64,000 nucleotides of DNA from Tectiglobus sp965223355. GTDB taxonomy: Bacteria > Pseudomonadota > Alphaproteobacteria > Rhizobiales > Hyphomicrobiaceae. Position numbers and translations under genes: made by a program. The stretch spans positions 4,712,001 to 4,776,000 of the forward strand of contig CBDCWE010000003.1 in NCBI GenBank assembly GCA_965223355.1, read 5' to 3'. Shown in pieces: positions 49,246 through 58,361 of this stretch; the stretch's first letter is position 1; every line of letters starts with the position of its first letter. The notes below the pieces were generated by a model. It saw nothing but the letters and a program-made list of their open reading frames with translations, had not been told where the DNA came from and did no database searches.

Positions 49246-50274
49246 TCATCGGCGCAGCCGCTTGCGGCGACCTCCTGGGTGGAGCGCGTCGCCGGTGTTG
49301 CCATAGTTGAACTTGATATCCGCCCCGGGGCGGCCAGGCGGCGGTGTCGTCTTGTTGTCGGCAACGCCCTTATCGTCAGCGACATCCATCGGCGCAAGGC
49401 GCTGTACGGGCGTGCCGTCGGCGCACGTGCGCTGCGGTCCGACATTCAAGGACAGGAACAGGTCGCCGGCGTCCGATCGCGTGCTCCGCGCGTATTTGCG
49501 CCGCCAATTGGCAACCATCCCACTCGCAGCATGCTTGTTTCCCTGCTTGGCCCCGCAAACAATGTTCTGATGGATGTCCTCGATCCAGATCCGGTCTTCC
49601 TGCGGTGCATTTTCAAGCGCCAGCGTGATCAGCACCAATGCGCGGATCGGATTGCGCGTCGTGTACTTGCCGCGCCAGTTGAGATCCGCCAAAAAGGCCT
49701 GCGCGCCGGGATGGCCCTTCTGCGAAAGCACGCTCAGCCAATGCAGGGCAACGCGCGCATTGCGGCGGATGCCGTCGCCGGTAAGCCGCAGCTTGGCCAG
49801 TTCAAATTGCGCATCATCGTCATTGAATTCGGTTGCGGCGAGTTCCAGAAACCGAACCGCACGAGCATGGTCCGCCGGCAGGTTGATCTGCGGCACGCCC
49901 TGCAGCAAATAGCGGGCCAGCCGCGTCATCGCGCGGCTGACCATCGGCGCCCGGCGATAGTCGGCCGAATCAGTCTGACCATGGAGCTTGATAAACCGAT
50001 AGAGCAGCTCGAACGCCTTGCCGTGGTCGGTCAACGGGCTGTTGTTGTCGGCATAGACCCTGGCAAGGTAGTAGTGTGCCGGGAAAACATCGCGTTTGGC
50101 TGCAAACTCAAGGGCCGGGATGGCAATTTCGAGATTGCCCGACCGCAGCGCCGCGATGCCCTGCTGAAGGGCTGCGCGCGGGTCATGGAACCGAACCTCG
50201 CTGAGCGCCTGCGTCGTTGAGAAAACAACGCTCCAGACGGCGAACAAAGCCGCAAATGTGCCGGCCCGTAGCAT
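49246..50274 (-). CDS. Secreted Sel1-repeat/TPR-like protein
   Basis: This 342-residue protein starts MLRAGTFAALFAVWSVVFST, a likely signal peptide with TQALSEV at its end. Several Sel1-like helix pairs follow: AALRSGNLEIAIPALEFAAK, AHYYLARVYADNN, QINLPADHARAVRFLELAAT, AQFELAKLRLTGDGIRRNAR and ALHWLSVLSQKGHPGAQAFL ADLNWRGK. Sel1 proteins scaffold periplasmic or signalling complexes (ExoR is one example). The C terminus is Pro/Gly rich and ends in Arg/Lys. A specific function cannot be assigned. Confidence 0.75.
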   Translation of the reverse strand: MLRAGTFAALFAVWSVVFSTTQALSEVRFHDPRAALQQGIAALRSGNLEIAIPALEFAAKRDVFPAHYYLARVYADNNSPLTDHGKAFELLYRFIKLHGQTDSADYRRAPMVSRAMTRLARYLLQGVPQINLPADHARAVRFLELAATEFNDDDAQFELAKLRLTGDGIRRNARVALHWLSVLSQKGHPGAQAFLADLNWRGKYTTRNPIRALVLITLALENAPQEDRIWIEDIHQNIVCGAKQGNKHAASGMVANWRRKYARSTRSDAGDLFLSLNVGPQRTCADGTPVQRLAPMDVADDKGVADNKTTPPPGRPGADIKFNYGNTGDALHPGGRRKRLRR

Positions 50275-50428
50275 ACTGTATCGAGATGTTTGCGCCAACG
50301 CGTCCACCCTTTCCGAAGTGAGCCGACAGGTCCTGACGTGCGCCGCCACTACGGCTGCGCCGACCGTCCTCACCGCTCGCGTCTGCTCTTCAGCAACCTG
50401 CAATGAAGCCGGGATCACAGCGATCCTC

Positions 50429-50517
50429 GCCTCACCGCCCAAACTCACTGGCCAGACTCACCGCCAAGACTCACCGCCAAGACACACCACCCAAACTCAC
50501 CGCCAAGACTCACCGGC
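50429..50517. repeat. 13-bp tandem array
   Basis: About six to seven imperfect copies of GACTCACCGCCAA follow each other. The two central copies are identical and the outer ones carry one to four changes. No gene spans the array. Confidence 0.8.
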
Positions 50518-50970
50518 TTCGAGCGGTTGCAGCGTTGTCCTGCGGCTGGCATCGGCGAACCGCCGATCGCTGCGATAGGACCCTGAATAAGCCCTCTTTA
50601 AATCAACGCATTTTGTGGCTCAAAAGAGGCGTGAGAATCCGAATTCGTTGCTAAGAAGCAACTGGTTAGCGAAACCTTGCCGGTTCAGCTTCGCGACCGC
50701 TAACAGTGCCATTGGTGCTGTCGAATACCGATCGAGCCGCCGCGATAATGAACCCGTTCGATCAACCCGAACGACAGCCGCGACCGGCGACCTCGGGCGC
50801 CGGTCAACGGCATCAATGCGTTGACATAGCAATTTGTCAGTGGCGACTAAAAAACGTGGCACAGCCGCAACATCAAGTTGCGCCCCAACCGTGACAAATG
50901 CCAAATCATTACCCGTTGGCCAAACGAACCTGTTAACTGCGGTGATGCATGTTCAGTCCGGGAAACATTT

Positions 50971-51031
50971 TCGGTTAGCGAAAGAGTGGTTCGGTTTAGA
51001 GAAACAGTGATTCCGTTAGAGAAACAGTGGG
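50971..51031. promoter_or_regulatory. Three 20-bp direct repeats upstream of the YjgN-like gene
   Basis: TCGGTTAGCGAAAGAGTGGT (50971-50990), TCGGTTTAGAGAAACAGTGA(T) (50991-51011) and TCCGTTAGAGAAACAGTGGG (51012-51031) are head-to-tail and about two helical turns apart. They end 10 bases before the ATG. This is a good arrangement for cooperative binding of a regulator. Confidence 0.5.
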
Positions 51032-51041
51032 CAGGTGGGAA

Positions 51042-52283
51042 ATGGTACATTCTCAGTCGCGCACGGCTCCGCCGTCAAACGAAGACAGTTTGAGCCTGTC
51101 CTGGCAGGGCCCGGCCGGTCTCTTCAGTTTGTCGCTTGCGAACATGTTGTTGCGCGTGCTGACGCTCGGCATCTACCATTTCTGGGCCAAGACCGAAGTG
51201 CGCAAACGCATTTGGTCGGCGATTCGCCTGAACGGCGAACCGCTCGCTTATACCGGCCGCGGGCTTGAGTTGTTCGTTGGTTTTGTGATCGTCTTCTTTG
51301 TCATCTTGCTGCCGCTGATGCTGGTGTACTTCGCCCTGGCATTGCAACTCGGGCCGCACCACCGCGCCCTCGATGTGGTGGGAGTGACCGCTTACGTGCT
51401 GTTGGCCTATTTGTTCGGCATCGCCAGCTACCGCGCGCAGCGCTATCGGCTTGCCCGCACGCGCTGGCGCGGCATTCGCGGCTCCCTGGAAGGCAGCCCC
51501 ATGCGTTATGCCTGGATCTACTTCTGGACCCTTATGCTGATCCCGTTCACGCTGGGCTGGATCATGCCCTGGCGAACCACGATACTGCAGTCGATCATCA
51601 CCAACAACGTGCGCTTCGGCAACCGTCCGCTGCGCTTCGATGGCAAATCCGGACCGCTTTACGGACCGTTTGCGCTCCTCTGGTTCGGCAGCATCGTCCT
51701 TTATCTCGGATTGATTGGCGGGCTGGCGGCCTACTATGCGGCAAAGTTCCGGACCGCGCCGACAAGCCGCTTCTACTGGCCGGATCAAGCCGACGTCATT
51801 GTGGTCGTCCTGGCCGTGCTGGTGGCGGCATTGCTGTTTGCCTTGATCAGCTCCTGGTACCAGGCGCGCATCGTCAACCACTTCGCCCGGCACACCCACT
51901 TTGAGAATGCCACCTTCGACGGCCACCTCACGGCCGGCGGGTTAATCTGGCTGAACTTTACCAACTTCCTCATCCTGCTCGCCGGTGTCGTCGTACTCGG
52001 CGCCGTCATAGCCGTCCTGGCAGCGCCGTTTTTTGATTTCCAGAACCTGCGCGCGCCGGAGGGCCGCGCCGTCATGCAAGTCCTCATGGTCGCTCTGCCA
52101 TTTGCCGTTATCCTTGGGTTCACCTTGTTCTCGCCAATTGTTCAAGCGCGATCGGCCGGCTACATTGTTCGCAATCTGGCGATCACTGGAACCGCTCCTT
52201 TGGCTGAGATCACTCAGGCCGCCGGTGCGGACTTGAAATACGGCGAAGGACTTGCGGAGGCATTTGACGTTGACGCCTTCTGA
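51042..52283 (+). CDS. YjgN-family (DUF898) inner-membrane protein
   Basis: This 413-residue protein has many membrane segments and the DUF898 hallmark LLRVLTLGIYHFWAKTEVRK RIW, repeated in weaker form as ITNNVRFGNRPLRFDG and in the third unit with HFARHTHFENATFDGHLT. The family is called YjgN and its function is unknown. The ATG at 51042 follows AGGTGGG. The M48 peptidase gene starts inside its 3' end, so the two are translationally coupled. The pairing of YjgN with an M48 peptidase is a known gene neighbourhood and suggests joint envelope work (inference). Confidence 0.85.
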   Translation: MVHSQSRTAPPSNEDSLSLSWQGPAGLFSLSLANMLLRVLTLGIYHFWAKTEVRKRIWSAIRLNGEPLAYTGRGLELFVGFVIVFFVILLPLMLVYFALALQLGPHHRALDVVGVTAYVLLAYLFGIASYRAQRYRLARTRWRGIRGSLEGSPMRYAWIYFWTLMLIPFTLGWIMPWRTTILQSIITNNVRFGNRPLRFDGKSGPLYGPFALLWFGSIVLYLGLIGGLAAYYAAKFRTAPTSRFYWPDQADVIVVVLAVLVAALLFALISSWYQARIVNHFARHTHFENATFDGHLTAGGLIWLNFTNFLILLAGVVVLGAVIAVLAAPFFDFQNLRAPEGRAVMQVLMVALPFAVILGFTLFSPIVQARSAGYIVRNLAITGTAPLAEITQAAGADLKYGEGLAEAFDVDAF

Positions 52284-53382
52284 CACCGTCGGACGAACGT
52301 GGACGGCAAGCTTTGCGGATGGCCAGTCGGCGCGCGGCTGGCCGTGCCGTGTTCGGCTGGGCGAGCGCGGCCTGCTGATCAACCGCGGCGAAGGCCACGA
52401 CGAGCTGATCTGGCCCTATGGTGCCCTGCTCACACCCCACCCAATATCCAAGGGCGAAGACGAAGCATTGGTCACCTACTCCCACATGCCGGGCGCCCAG
52501 CTCTACGTTAAGGACAGCGAATTCGTCGCCGCACTAGCACGCCGGGCCCCGGCGCTGACGACAATGGCGCAACGCTGGCGGTGGGCGCGGCCGTTGATCG
52601 GCCTGGCCGCGCTGATTGGCGCCGTGGTTGGCGTTGTCTGGTTTCTGGAACTGCGTCCGGCCCGAACAATTGCCGGCGTGCTTCCCGTTCAGTCGCGCCA
52701 AACGGTCGGCCAAAACGTCATCAACAGCTTTGTCTCAAAACACAAGGTCTGCAATGCGCCGGCTGGTCGTGCGGCATTGGACAAGCTGGTCGACCGGCTG
52801 TTGCGCGGAAGTGAGCGGCCCAACTATTTCCGCCTGACGGTGGTCGACTGGTCCTTGATCAATGCGTTCGCAGCACCCGGCGGACAAATGATGCTGACCA
52901 GTGGTGTCATTCGGGCAGCCCGGACACCGGAAGAGGTTGCCGGCGTCCTCGCGCACGAGATCGGCCACGGCATCGAGCTGCATCCGGAAACCGGCCTGGT
53001 TCGCGCGGTCGGACTGTCGGCACTGGTCGAATTGTTGACCGGCGGGTCGTCCGGCACGTTGTCAAATGTCGGTGCAATTCTCGTGCAAACCAGTTACGTG
53101 CGCCAGGACGAGCGGGCCGCCGATCAGCAGGCGCTGCGGTTGTTGAAAGAGGCCGGCATTTCTCAGAACGGATTGGCCGAGTTCTTCGAGCGCCTTGGCA
53201 CCAAGTCGACATCCACAAGCGGCAAGAACCGCGCCGGTTCATTCGGGGCATTTGATCTGCTGCGCACGCATCCGTTCCCGGCCGAACGCGCCCAATTGGT
53301 GCGTCAAGCACAGCCCTACCCGACAACCCCGGCGCTGACGCGAGCAGAATGGCGCGCGTTGAAGGCGATCTGTTCCGGGTGA
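52270..53382 (+). CDS. M48-family membrane-anchored zinc metallopeptidase
   Basis: The protein has 370 residues. A cytoplasmic N-terminal beta-rich region comes first. One membrane helix follows near residues 108-130 (LIGLAALIGAVVGVVWFLEL). The peptidase domain contains FAAPGGQMMLTSGVIRAART then GVLAHEIGHGIELH near residue 228, the HExxH zinc site, and QDERAADQQALRLL with the third zinc ligand Glu. The TTG at 52270 has GGAGG nine bases upstream; TTG starts slightly earlier are possible. It overlaps the YjgN gene by 14 bases and probably acts in the periplasm on misfolded or membrane-bound proteins. Confidence 0.83.
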   Translation: MTPSDTVGRTWTASFADGQSARGWPCRVRLGERGLLINRGEGHDELIWPYGALLTPHPISKGEDEALVTYSHMPGAQLYVKDSEFVAALARRAPALTTMAQRWRWARPLIGLAALIGAVVGVVWFLELRPARTIAGVLPVQSRQTVGQNVINSFVSKHKVCNAPAGRAALDKLVDRLLRGSERPNYFRLTVVDWSLINAFAAPGGQMMLTSGVIRAARTPEEVAGVLAHEIGHGIELHPETGLVRAVGLSALVELLTGGSSGTLSNVGAILVQTSYVRQDERAADQQALRLLKEAGISQNGLAEFFERLGTKSTSTSGKNRAGSFGAFDLLRTHPFPAERAQLVRQAQPYPTTPALTRAEWRALKAICSG

Positions 53383-53575
53383 AGACGCGATCGCAATCGG
53401 GTGCCGGCAGCAGCGAGGCACCACAAATTCGGACCCAAATGTGGATCGACCGGCCGGCCGACCAAATCCCGATATCGCAGACGACACAAATTTGTCATGC
53501 AACCAACGTGCCGTGACCAGAATTACATGCGACGTCGATATCGGTTGAACAGGCGCTTCACGGAAGGGTCACCGC

Positions 53576-54310
53576 ATGGGCAGCCTGGTGCGTATATTTT
53601 TGGCGCTGGTATGTCTGTCAGTTGCCGCACTCTATGTTGCCGCGCCGTTCTGGGCGGCGTGGACCATTCGTGAAGCCGTCAAGACAGGTGATGTCGAAAC
53701 GCTTCGCAACAAGGTCGTATGGCATAGCGTCCGCGACAGCCTGCGCCGGTCGATCGTCCGGCACGCCCAGCTGTTGCCGGCGCTCATTGAGGAAGGCCGC
53801 CGCATCCGCCCGACACTGTGGCAGCGCGTCAAGTCGATGTTCGGTGCCAGCATGCTCGACCGGTTCATGGACCGCTACATTGCGGCCGACGGCCTGCCGC
53901 AGCTTTACCGACTGAGGAACGCCTATCAAACACGCATTCAGGGCTTGCCGGATGAGCGCCTGTTGCCAACGCAAGATCGCATCGTCGCGCTGCTGCGGCG
54001 GGTCAAACGCGCCGAGTTCCTGTCGATGGCCGAGGTCGAGATCGAGATTGAGGACCGCTATAATCCCGAGCGCCGCGTCATCGGCACCATGAAAATCGTC
54101 GGCCTCGACTGGAAACTGACCGATTTGGTCGTGATCTCCGCGCCGGCATCGACGCCGAAGGCTAAATCCGAACGAGCCGGTTTCAGCGCTTTCAACGCCG
54201 ATGACGAAGACGACGAAGACGAAGAAGCCAGACAACATGCCGACGATGTCAGACAGGGCCGGCTGCTAGAGCAACCTGCCTTTATTCGGAATCGGAACGA
54301 TCCCGAATAA
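53576..54310 (+). CDS. DUF2939 protein with a repeat-derived C-terminal tail
   Basis: This 244-residue protein has an N-terminal membrane or signal segment (RIFLALVCLSVAALYVAAPF). WAAWTIREAVKTGDVETLRN and VVWHSVRDSLRRSI follow, the DUF2939 pattern. An acidic stretch (DDEDDEDEE) lies near the end. The last 14 residues, LEQPAFIRNRNDPE, and the TAA stop are translated from A repeat copy 7, so the ancestral C terminus was probably near QGRL. GGAAGGG precedes the ATG. Function is unknown. Confidence 0.7.
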   Translation: MGSLVRIFLALVCLSVAALYVAAPFWAAWTIREAVKTGDVETLRNKVVWHSVRDSLRRSIVRHAQLLPALIEEGRRIRPTLWQRVKSMFGASMLDRFMDRYIAADGLPQLYRLRNAYQTRIQGLPDERLLPTQDRIVALLRRVKRAEFLSMAEVEIEIEDRYNPERRVIGTMKIVGLDWKLTDLVVISAPASTPKAKSERAGFSAFNADDEDDEDEEARQHADDVRQGRLLEQPAFIRNRNDPE

Positions 54311-54404
54311 AGGCAGAAAGTTGCTCGCCTCTAAAGTAGCGATCATCTTTGTGCTTTAAGTTGGAACCGCAATAGCGGTTCCAACTTAAAGCACGATGAT
54401 CTAG
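54266..54404. repeat. Repeat family A, copy 7 (full double hairpin)
   Basis: This is a complete 139-bp copy from CTAG to CTAG, differing from copy 3 at only a base or so (GTAGCG for GTGGCG between the hairpins). Its first 45 bases are read as the C terminus of the DUF2939 protein. Confidence 0.93.
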
Positions 54405-54522
54405 CGACCCGCCGGCACGGCAGCTGATCCGCCGCAACGCCATTTGAGCCTGCCGGCCACACCGCTTGATCTCGGACCAAATCCCGCTCGGTAGAATGGT
54501 TCTATTTCAGTTGAACACGCTT

Positions 54523-54708
54523 CTAGGGAACCTCTGGACACGTTTGGGGTCCAGGGGATGATCCCCTGGTCGGGGTGTTTGAGGGGATGAAAGCCCCTCA
54601 AGGATCGCCGCCAAGCAGCGATATGTTAAGGGCGCGGCCCTTACCTTAACGATCCCGCCAAAGGGCGCTGGCCTTTGGAAACCTGAGACTTGTTCAGAGG
54701 TTGCTTAG
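54523..54708. repeat. Repeat family B, copy 5
   Basis: It runs from CTAGGGAACCTCTGGACACG on the left to GTTCAGAGGTTGCTTAG on the right, with the five hairpins in between. An extra ACCTTA duplicates part of the fourth stem. The motif TTCAGTTGAACACGCTTCTAG-like sequence abuts it on the left. The right end encodes the last residues and stop of the PaiB-like gene. Confidence 0.88.
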
Positions 54709-55344
54709 ATCGAGTTCGCGCGCCACGGCATCGCCAAGCTCGTCCGCGCGCTCGCCGCCGACCTGACGCAGCCCGGCAACGACCCCGGCGCGATCGGCCT
54801 TCGGCTTGTTCTGGCTCATCTTGAGCTTGCCCTCCAACCGCGTGATCGTCAAACGCAGGCCGACAATACCGCGCAGCATAACTTTGATGAACTCCTGCGG
54901 TGCGTCACTGACCGACCAAGGCACCGCCTGGCCGCGTTCCTGCTGGTCGGTGAGGGCTGCAACATGACGGTGCAACCACGCTTCGTCGTTGACGATCTCG
55001 ACGGTGCCGTAAGCGTGGACGCAGGCGTAGTTCCAGGTCGGCACGACCTTGCCGGTCTCGCTTTTGCTCGGAAACCATCCGGGATGGATGTAGCCGTGCG
55101 GGCCTGAGAAAATCATCAGCGCTTCGCCGCCGCCGGCGAACTGCTGCCAGTGCAGGTTGGGCCGGGCGACGTGCGCCTCGATCACCCCCAATGCGCCGGG
55201 TTCACACGTCAACAGCGTCGGCAAATGCGTTGCAACGAGCCCCTGAGCTGCATCGCACCCAACAAGGATGGCGAACGGATGGGCGCGCATCAAAGCGCGG
55301 CACTGATCGACCTCGCCGGCCTTATAGTGGTCAGGGACATACAT
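54694..55344 (-). CDS. PaiB-like FMN-binding protein
   Basis: The protein has 216 residues. MYVPDHYKAGEVDQCRALMR AHPFAILVG, VIEAHVARPNLHWQQFAGGG, ALMIFSGPHGYIHPGWFPSK and VPTWNYACVHAYGTVEIV match the PaiB (FMN-binding, negative transcriptional regulator) family. The fold is a split-barrel flavin reductase. True regulatory activity is known for few members. The final LSNL and the TGA stop come from the adjoining B repeat. It lies downstream of valS on the opposite side of the repeat cluster and shares valS's strand. Confidence 0.85.
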   Translation of the reverse strand: MYVPDHYKAGEVDQCRALMRAHPFAILVGCDAAQGLVATHLPTLLTCEPGALGVIEAHVARPNLHWQQFAGGGEALMIFSGPHGYIHPGWFPSKSETGKVVPTWNYACVHAYGTVEIVNDEAWLHRHVAALTDQQERGQAVPWSVSDAPQEFIKVMLRGIVGLRLTITRLEGKLKMSQNKPKADRAGVVAGLRQVGGERADELGDAVARELDLSNL

Positions 55345-55404
55345 GGCTCACCCTTGATCGCAGGCCTGGTCGCGGCGATCACCCGACCATGCCAACCTGA
55401 AGTT

Positions 55405-58185
55405 TTAGGCCGCGGCTTCCAAACGCTTGAGGGCGGCTTCGAAACGCAAAACCTGACCCTCGAAGTCGACCTTGCGCTCGCGGTTCTCCTCGACAACGGC
55501 CTCCGGCGCGCGCTGCACGAAATTCGGATTGGCCAGCTTCGAATCGATTTTCGCGATTTCGGAGCGCGCCCTTTCGATTTCCTTGTTGAGGCGCGCGCGT
55601 TCGGCCGCCATATCGATAACGCCGGCCAACGGCAACGCCGCCGTCGTCTCATCGAACACGATCACCGCAGCCCCCGATGATGACGCCTCGACAAATGCGA
55701 TCCGGTTCAAGCGTGCCATGCGCTCAATCGTGTCCCGGTGAGTTGCAACGCGGGCCCGCTCGATGTCGCTGCCATCGACAATCTCGAGCGCAATCCTGGC
55801 GCCGGCCGGCACGTTCATTTCCGAACGCACCGAACGAACTTCGCTGACCAGGCCAATGACCCAGCCGATTTCACCGGCGGCATCGGCATCGAACAGCCCG
55901 TCATGGTCGGGCCACCGGGTGAGCGTCAAAAGCGTGCCGCGATCGGATCCGTATTCCGCCACCCGCGCCCACAACTCCTCCGTCACAAATGGCATGAACG
56001 GATGTAGGAGCTTGAGGATTTCATCCCGCACCCAGGCGACCATCGCGCGGGTTTCAACAATTGCCGCGGCATCATCGCCGTTGAGAATCGGCTTGATCAG
56101 TTCGAGATACCAGTCACAGAACACGCCCCAGACAAACTCGTAGGCGGCACTCGCGGCGTCGTTGAACCGGTAGGCCTCCAGTGCACCTGTGACGGCCCTG
56201 GCCGCGCTTTCGGTCTCGCCCGCGATCCATCGATTGACGGTTTGCTTGGCGCTCGAGGGATCAAAACCGTCGACCGTCGCGCACTCGTTCATTTCGGCGA
56301 ACCTCGCCGCATTCCAAAGCTTTGTCGCGAAATTACGATAGCCTTCGACCCGGCTTTCCGTCAGCTTGACGTCGCGGCCTTGCGTTGTCAGCGCGGTGAG
56401 CGTAAAGCGCAGCGCATCGGCACCGTACTTGTCGATAAGCTCCAGCGGATCGATGACGTTGCCGATCGACTTCGACATCTTGCGGCCCTTCGCATCGCGC
56501 ACTAGGCCGTGAATGTAGACATCGCGGAACGGCACGTCGTCCATGTAATGCAGGGACTGCATCATCATGCGCGCAACCCAGAAGAAGATGATGTCAAAAC
56601 CGGTGACCAGGCAACTGGTCGGGTAATAGCGCTTGAGCTCCGGCGATTGATCCGGCCAGCCGAGCGTCGAGAACGCCCACAGTCCGGACGAGAACCAGGT
56701 GTCGAGAACATCATCGTCGCGCTTGAGCTCGGTCCGATCGCCGTAGTGTGCCGCCGCCGCCGCTGCAGCCGCCGTCTCATCGACGGCGACAAACACATGA
56801 CCATCCGGCCCGTACCAGGCCGGAATGCGATGCCCCCACCACAGTTGACGCGAGATACACCAGGGCTGGATGTTCTCGAGCCAGCGGAAATAATCGGCGG
56901 CATACTTGTCGGGATGAAACCTGGTACGTCCGGCTCTGACCGCCTCCAGCGCCGGCTTGGCCAGCGTTGCGGCATCGACGTACCATTGGTCCGTCAGCCA
57001 CGGCTCGACGATGGCATCACCGCGTTGGGCGTGCGGCACGGCGTGGGTATGCGGTTCCACCCTTTCCAACAGCCCGAGCCCGGCCAGGTCGGCAACAACT
57101 TGCTTGCGCGCGGCAAAGCGATCGAGACCGCGGTAGGCCTGCGGTGCATTGCCGTTCAGTTTGCCGCCGGCATTGAAAATGTTGATGACCTCAAGACCGG
57201 CGCGCAGGCCGACGTCCCAGTCATTGAAATCGTGCGCCGGCGTGATTTTGACCGCGCCCGTGCCCTTTTCGGGATCGGCGTAGGTGTCACCGAACACCGG
57301 GATCGTGCGATCGGTCAACGGCAGGGCGACCTGCTGACCGATCAGATCTCCGATCGTCTCGTTTTCGGGGTGAATGGCAACGCCGGTATCGCCGAGCATG
57401 GTTTCCGGCCGCGTGGTTCCGACGACCAGGTAGGTGGTCTCGTTGTCTGCATCATAGGCGGTGCCGGCCAATGGATAACGGATGTAGTACATGTGGCCGC
57501 TGGGGTCGCGGTCGAGTTGCTGGTTGAGGGCGGCACCATCGAACGCAACCGGCACGCCCGCCTTGTCGACGTCGCCCATCGCCCACTTGTAGTTGCCGGT
57601 ATGGTCGCGCGCTTCGACCTCGAGATCTGAGACCGCCGATTGGAACTCCGGGTCCCAGTTGACCAGTCGCTTAGCCTTGTAGATCAGGCCGTCATTGTAG
57701 AGATCGACAAACACCTTGAGCACGGCCGTCGACAAGCCGTCATCCATGGTAAACCGCTCGCGCGACCAGTCGCACGACGCACCGAGGCGCCGCAGCTGAT
57801 TGGCGATCGTGTCGCCCGATTGGGCCTTCCAATTCCAGACTTCTTCGATAAACGCTTCGCGCCCGAGATCGCGGTAGTTGATCTGGCGCTCGGCCAGCTG
57901 CCGCGTGACGACCAGCTGCGTTGCAATGCCGGCATGATCGGTGCCCGGCTGCCACAGCACATCGCGCCCGCGCATGCGCTCGAAACGGCACAGAACATCC
58001 TGCAGCGTATTGTTGAGGGCGTGGCCCATGTGCAGCGAACCGGTCACGTTCGGCGGCGGGATCACGATGGAATAGGGCTCGGCGTCCTTGCGTTCAGGCC
58101 GCCCGCAACGAAACGCCTCCGCTTGCTGCCAACGCTCATCGATCCGCGCTTCAATATCAGCGGGCTGATAGGTTTTTTCTAACAT
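55405..58185 (-). CDS. valS: Valyl-tRNA synthetase
   Basis: ValS charges tRNA-Val and edits misacylated Thr. The 926-residue class I enzyme has the HIGH-type motif in VIPPPNVTGSLHMGHALNNT near residues 40-57. The editing domain includes VVGTTRPETMLGDTGVAIHP. KMSKSIGNVIDPLELIDKYG follows near residue 568. An anticodon domain and a C-terminal coiled coil close it (AERARLKNEIERARSEIAKI-like Arg/Glu/Lys helix). It follows popZ by 176 bases, the normal alphaproteobacterial order. Confidence 0.96.
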   Translation of the reverse strand: MLEKTYQPADIEARIDERWQQAEAFRCGRPERKDAEPYSIVIPPPNVTGSLHMGHALNNTLQDVLCRFERMRGRDVLWQPGTDHAGIATQLVVTRQLAERQINYRDLGREAFIEEVWNWKAQSGDTIANQLRRLGASCDWSRERFTMDDGLSTAVLKVFVDLYNDGLIYKAKRLVNWDPEFQSAVSDLEVEARDHTGNYKWAMGDVDKAGVPVAFDGAALNQQLDRDPSGHMYYIRYPLAGTAYDADNETTYLVVGTTRPETMLGDTGVAIHPENETIGDLIGQQVALPLTDRTIPVFGDTYADPEKGTGAVKITPAHDFNDWDVGLRAGLEVINIFNAGGKLNGNAPQAYRGLDRFAARKQVVADLAGLGLLERVEPHTHAVPHAQRGDAIVEPWLTDQWYVDAATLAKPALEAVRAGRTRFHPDKYAADYFRWLENIQPWCISRQLWWGHRIPAWYGPDGHVFVAVDETAAAAAAAAHYGDRTELKRDDDVLDTWFSSGLWAFSTLGWPDQSPELKRYYPTSCLVTGFDIIFFWVARMMMQSLHYMDDVPFRDVYIHGLVRDAKGRKMSKSIGNVIDPLELIDKYGADALRFTLTALTTQGRDVKLTESRVEGYRNFATKLWNAARFAEMNECATVDGFDPSSAKQTVNRWIAGETESAARAVTGALEAYRFNDAASAAYEFVWGVFCDWYLELIKPILNGDDAAAIVETRAMVAWVRDEILKLLHPFMPFVTEELWARVAEYGSDRGTLLTLTRWPDHDGLFDADAAGEIGWVIGLVSEVRSVRSEMNVPAGARIALEIVDGSDIERARVATHRDTIERMARLNRIAFVEASSSGAAVIVFDETTAALPLAGVIDMAAERARLNKEIERARSEIAKIDSKLANPNFVQRAPEAVVEENRERKVDFEGQVLRFEAALKRLEAAA

Positions 58186-58308
58186 CGAAAGTCCGGATCT
58201 CGCACTGTCAATCGGATCGGATCTGGTAAGCCCGCGCCGCCATCGCTGTCAACCTTGGCCGCGCAGACGGCCCAAGCCGCCGGCCTGGGCGGCAGATTTT
58301 TAGACAAT

Positions 58309-58344
58309 CAGCCAGGCGACCAGCCAGGCAACCAGCCAGGCAAT
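58309..58344. repeat. 12-bp tandem triplication between popZ and valS
   Basis: CAGCCAGGCGAC, CAGCCAGGCAAC and CAGCCAGGCAAT follow head to tail, just past the popZ stop codon in the popZ direction. Confidence 0.88.
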
Positions 58345-58361
58345 CAGAATGTCGATTGGCG

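Larger units (their letters stand above)
50275..51041. other. 767-base intergenic region with two repeat arrays
   Basis: I see no convincing gene. A 13-bp tandem array (about six imperfect copies of GACTCACCGCCAA) spans 50429-50517. Three 20-21 bp tandem copies lie at 50971-51031 directly ahead of the YjgN-like gene. AT-rich sequence around 50585-50640 and 50840-50940 could hold promoters. Confidence 0.5.

Noticed and set aside
50429..50517. CRISPR array candidate
   Set aside because: The units are about 13 bp, directly adjacent without unique spacers, and no cas gene is present. It is a simple tandem array.
56509..57630. Plus-strand frame of about 373 codons inside valS
   Set aside because: valS on the minus strand has HMGH and KMSKS motifs in register; the other frame has no recognisable domain.
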